Part shown: in pieces, positions 5,300 through 8,081 of the stretch
Layout of the letters: each line of letters begins with the position of its first letter
Numbering within the stretch: the stretch's first letter is position 1
Assembly: GCA_028708055.1 (NCBI GenBank)
Contig: JAQVZT010000110.1
Span: 1-8,081 of the forward strand
Source: Methanothrix sp.
GTDB lineage: Archaea > Halobacteriota > Methanosarcinia > Methanotrichales > Methanotrichaceae
Direction: 5' to 3'
Length of the DNA stretch: 8,081 nucleotides
The notes under the pieces: model-generated
Told to the model about the DNA's origin: nothing
Seen by the model: the letters and a program-made list of their open reading frames with translations, nothing else
The model's database searches: none
Position numbers and translations under genes: made by a program

Positions 5300-6715
5300 T
5301 CAGAAAGGCTTCCATTCCGGCTTGCGCCTTGAATAAATTATCAGGGGCACCAGGGTTATTAAGGCGGCACCGGCAAGCATGAAAATCAGGTACTGTAGCG
5401 GTGATAGACCGGAAAATGAGATCTGGCTTGGCGGCGATAGCGCCAGCATGAAGATGAATAGCAATGCTATTATTCCAAGCCCGGATACAAGCCACATCCC
5501 TATTTTTCCGCCAGGTATTTTGAAAGCCCTCTTCACATCAGGATGCGAATACCTCAATTTTATGGCCGCGGAATACATAAAAAAATACATCACCAGATAG
5601 ACCAGCGAGGTAAGAGAGAGCAGCATCCAGTAGGAGCCGTTTACTCCCCCGGGAAGAAGCACATATACCGCCGCCCAGAAGGTGATCAAAAAGGCCTGCA
5701 GAACCATCATATTCACAGGTACCCCATTCTGGTTTATCTTCTGGAGCACCGGAGGCAAGCTTCCTTCTTTTGCTGTTGATGCCAATCCCCGGATAGGGCC
5801 CAAGATCCAGGTAGAGGCCTCGCCAATTGATCCTATTGCTATCATCAGGGCAATCGCGGATACCAGCCAGCTGTGATTGCCAAGGACCTTCTCAAATGCC
5901 TGCATTATCCCTGCTAGGAGGTTCATATTTCCTGTTGGCACGAGCATGGCCAGCAGGATGGAGCCGACGATGCTTGCTGCGGTTATGACCAGTCCGGCGA
6001 TCAGAATGGCCAGGGGATAGTCTCTTCTGACATCTTTGATCTCTTTTGCATGGGCTGCGGTCATTTCAATTCCGAAAAAGAGGAAGACCGAAGTCATCAG
6101 GAGTACCATGGAGTTGAAGCGGGAAAAATCAGGCACAAAATCGCTCAGAACAGGTCTGCAAGTCATCTGGACAGGATTTCCCGATATGATATACCATAAT
6201 CCCCCGCCGATCAAGAGCATAGAGGGAATTATCATCCCTATGATCAGGAAGGATGAGCTGATGAGGGTATAGGTTTTCAGTCCCCTCATATTAAAAAATG
6301 TCAGGGCCCACCAGACAACAACTATTATTATAAATTCATAGATCTTGCTATTGGCGAGAGCGGGATTGAATACATATGATAGTGTGGCAGCAATGAAACT
6401 CAGGGCGGCCACAAATCCGATGGTCATCTGGAACCATTGCAGCCATATGGCTGTGAAACCCCAGCGCTCGCCAAATGCCTCTTTAACCCATACGTAGACG
6501 CCTCCTGCCTGAGGCCAGCCTGTGGCCAGCTCTGCCGATATGAGAGACGCAGGAATGAGAAAAATGATAAATGCGATGATAGAGAAGGTTAACAGCTCCC
6601 AATGAAGGTCTGCAAGGGTGGGAAATTTGCGGATATTGTAGAGAGAGGCCAGGGTGACCAGTGTAAAGACCGATAGGCTCATTTTGTAGACATCATTATT
6701 ATCAGCATCATGCAT
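5300..6715 (-). CDS. APC-family amino acid transporter, glutamate:GABA antiporter (GadC-like) type
   Basis: This is a complete 471-residue, 12-helix inner membrane transporter of the amino acid-polyamine-organocation superfamily. Family marks include ELATGWPQAGGVYVWVKEAF after TM2 (from E62), LQWFQMTIGF in TM3, the TM8-9 region GEASTWILGPIRGL and TAKEGSLPP, PVNMMVLQ in TM9, and LRYSHPDVKRAFKIPGGK in the loop before TM11. These resemble the GadC/YjeM-type glutamate:GABA antiporters, but substrate cannot be read from sequence and may be another amino acid. E. coli GadC is about 511 residues with a C-terminal pH plug; this protein stops soon after the last helix (RRKPEWKPF), so that plug is absent. 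The ATG has a strong GAGGAG at 6725-6730. It follows its paralog by 104 bases. The APC superfamily assignment is secure. Confidence 0.9.
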   Translation of the reverse strand: MHDADNNDVYKMSLSVFTLVTLASLYNIRKFPTLADLHWELLTFSIIAFIIFLIPASLISAELATGWPQAGGVYVWVKEAFGERWGFTAIWLQWFQMTIGFVAALSFIAATLSYVFNPALANSKIYEFIIIVVVWWALTFFNMRGLKTYTLISSSFLIIGMIIPSMLLIGGGLWYIISGNPVQMTCRPVLSDFVPDFSRFNSMVLLMTSVFLFFGIEMTAAHAKEIKDVRRDYPLAILIAGLVITAASIVGSILLAMLVPTGNMNLLAGIMQAFEKVLGNHSWLVSAIALMIAIGSIGEASTWILGPIRGLASTAKEGSLPPVLQKINQNGVPVNMMVLQAFLITFWAAVYVLLPGGVNGSYWMLLSLTSLVYLVMYFFMYSAAIKLRYSHPDVKRAFKIPGGKIGMWLVSGLGIIALLFIFMLALSPPSQISFSGLSPLQYLIFMLAGAALITLVPLIIYSRRKPEWKPF

Positions 6716-6724
6716 GACAGTTAT

Positions 6725-6730
6725 CTCCTC
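6725..6730 (-). promoter_or_regulatory. strong ribosome binding site of the downstream APC transporter
   Basis: The minus strand reads GAGGAG, nine bases before the ATG at 6715. It fixes that start over the in-frame ATG at codon 12, which has nothing comparable before it. Confidence 0.6.
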
Positions 6731-6819
6731 TTGCCGGTCTTTTCCGTGGATATGGGTCTAATGCCATCATAGCCATCCATTTTTTCTTCATTTGCATAGT
6801 GCCGCCAAAAAGAGTCGGC

Positions 6820-8081
6820 TTACCTCCCCACCTGGATTGACTCGGGTTTCCATTCCGGCTTTCGAAGAGCGTGGATGATGATTGGGATGATCGTTATGAG
6901 GATGGTTCCGCCCAGCAGAAAAGCCACGTATTCAGTGGGCGTTAGACTGCTGCTTGATATCTCGCTGGGCGGAAAGAGGGCAACGATGAACAGGAATGCC
7001 ATGGCAATAAAGCCCCATCCGCCAACCAGCCATACGCCTGCTTTGCCGCCCGGAATTTTAAAGATGCGTGGCACATCCGGCTTGGAGTACCGCAGTTTTA
7101 TCAGAGAAGCGTACATTAAAAGGTACATCACAATGTAAACCAGCGTCGTCAGGGCAAACAGGATCCAGAAGGAGCTGTTGACTCCACCGGGAAGCAGCGC
7201 ATAGACCGCTGCCCAGAAGGTGACGATGACTGCCTGTAATATCATCATATTTACGGGCATTGCATTCTCGTTCTCTTTTTGGAGGATTTGGGGCAGGTTG
7301 CCGTCTTTTGCGGTTATCAGAATGCCTCGAACCGGGCCAACAATCCAGGACGATGCCTGACCGATTGCGCCCACGGTGATCATAAGTGCGACGATGGTCG
7401 TTGTCATCCCTAGCCCAAATATCGCCTCAAACGCCTGCATTATACCGGCCATCAGGTTCAGGGTGGAAGCAGGAATAATCAGACCCACTACGATTGCGCC
7501 AACGATGCTCACCACAGTCAGGACTATTCCCACAAGAAGGAGCCCCAGCGGATAATTGCGGCCTACGTTTTCTATCTCCTTGGCATGAACGGCAGTCATT
7601 TCCACGCCTATGAATAGGAAGACAAAAGTTATCAGAAGGGCGATATTATCGATGGAGCTGAAATCGGGGATAAAATCGGAATATACAGGGTGCAATGTGA
7701 ACTGGAGAGGATGCGTTCCGGAAAAGATGCACCAAAGGCCCCCTACGATCAGGATAGCTGTTGGGATCAATACCCCGATCGAGACGAAGACTGTGGAGAT
7801 CCGTTCATATGTTTTTAGTCCCCTGAAGTTTAGGAAGGTAAAGACCCACCAGACCGAAACGATAACTAAAAATTCATAGAATTTATTATTGGATAGAGCA
7901 GGGTTAACGGCATAGGCGAATGTTGCGGCTACAAATGTCAAGACGCCTATAAAACCAATGGTCATCTGGAACCATTGCAGCCAGACTGCTGTAAAGCCCC
8001 ACCTCTGGCCAAAGGCTTCTTTGACCCAGATATACACGCCGCCCGTTTGCGGCCATCCTGTTGCCATCTCTGCGGAAGCCA
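6820..8081 (-). CDS. APC-family amino acid transporter, tandem paralog, N-terminus beyond window
   Basis: The reading frame is open to the right edge; 419 residues are visible and about 58 N-terminal residues (TM1 and most of TM2) are outside. The ATG at 8067 is not the start, because the frame continues upstream as ASAE, matching ISAE of the neighbouring transporter. By eye more than half of the residues agree with that paralog over the full visible length, with shared runs such as GLKTY, KEAFG, WLQWFQMTIGF, ITFWAAVY, LLPGGVN, FKIPGGK and RKPEWKP. It is therefore a tandem duplicate of the same GadC-like antiporter type, with the same lack of a C-terminal pH plug. It ends with an extra ESIQVGR not found in the paralog. 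A T5 run (6807-6811, minus strand) lies nine bases after the stop, too short to prove termination, so read-through into the second copy is likely. Substrate is unknown. Confidence 0.9.
   Translation of the reverse strand, partial: ASAEMATGWPQTGGVYIWVKEAFGQRWGFTAVWLQWFQMTIGFIGVLTFVAATFAYAVNPALSNNKFYEFLVIVSVWWVFTFLNFRGLKTYERISTVFVSIGVLIPTAILIVGGLWCIFSGTHPLQFTLHPVYSDFIPDFSSIDNIALLITFVFLFIGVEMTAVHAKEIENVGRNYPLGLLLVGIVLTVVSIVGAIVVGLIIPASTLNLMAGIMQAFEAIFGLGMTTTIVALMITVGAIGQASSWIVGPVRGILITAKDGNLPQILQKENENAMPVNMMILQAVIVTFWAAVYALLPGGVNSSFWILFALTTLVYIVMYLLMYASLIKLRYSKPDVPRIFKIPGGKAGVWLVGGWGFIAMAFLFIVALFPPSEISSSSLTPTEYVAFLLGGTILITIIPIIIHALRKPEWKPESIQVGR

Noticed and set aside
5276..5300. TCATGA and ATCATGAT short palindromes after the APC stop
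   Set aside because: Only 6-8 bases, with no T-run beside them; not convincing as a terminator or operator.
5265..5495. Minus-strand 76-codon frame at the end of the first complete APC gene
   Set aside because: Overlaps the C-terminal coding region in another frame and shows no domain or ribosome binding site.
8065..8067. ATG at 8067 as the start of the upstream APC transporter
   Set aside because: The frame stays open to the window edge and the upstream codons (ASAE) match the paralog, so the true start is outside.

Overview
The window looks like a stretch of a methanogenic archaeon, most likely a Methanosarcinales member such as Methanothrix (Methanosaeta). That is an inference. It rests on the moderate GC content by eye, a secreted protein ending in a PGF-CTERM-type archaeosortase sorting signal, N-X-T glycosylation sequons, AT-rich TATA/BRE-like promoter elements and GGTGA/GAGG ribosome binding sites. 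Every convincing gene is on the minus strand, so transcription runs from high to low coordinates. No tRNA, rRNA, CRISPR array, insertion sequence or integrase was seen.

Layout in direction of transcription. (1) 8081-5300 holds two tandem paralogous APC-superfamily amino acid transporters of the glutamate:GABA antiporter (GadC-like) type. The upstream copy is cut by the window edge. (2) 5184-2527 is a complete P2-type (SERCA/PMCA-like) cation-transporting ATPase. It probably starts at a TTG codon with its own promoter. (3) 2488-2015 is a small exported protein resembling a staphylococcal-nuclease (SNase) OB-fold that lacks the catalytic residues and has a tyrosine-rich tail. (4) 2014-1715 is a 300-base gap with short repeats and a probable promoter plus palindrome. 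(5) 1714-1310 is a small exported, helical, probably N-glycosylated protein with a PGF-CTERM anchor. (6) 1309-1191 is a control region with a perfect 19-bp TetR-style palindrome. (7) 1190-204 is a cation diffusion facilitator (CDF) with a Cys-rich tail, followed after four bases by (8) a universal stress protein (199-1, truncated).

Taken together the window is a run of membrane transport and cell-surface functions: amino acid exchange, P-type cation pumping and divalent metal efflux, with a stress protein coupled to the metal exporter. This fits ion, metal or pH homeostasis, but nothing in the sequence proves the genes form one system. The most informative signals are the operator-like palindrome before the metal exporter, the altered ion-site residues of the P-type ATPase, the catalytically degenerate SNase-like protein and the duplicated transporters.
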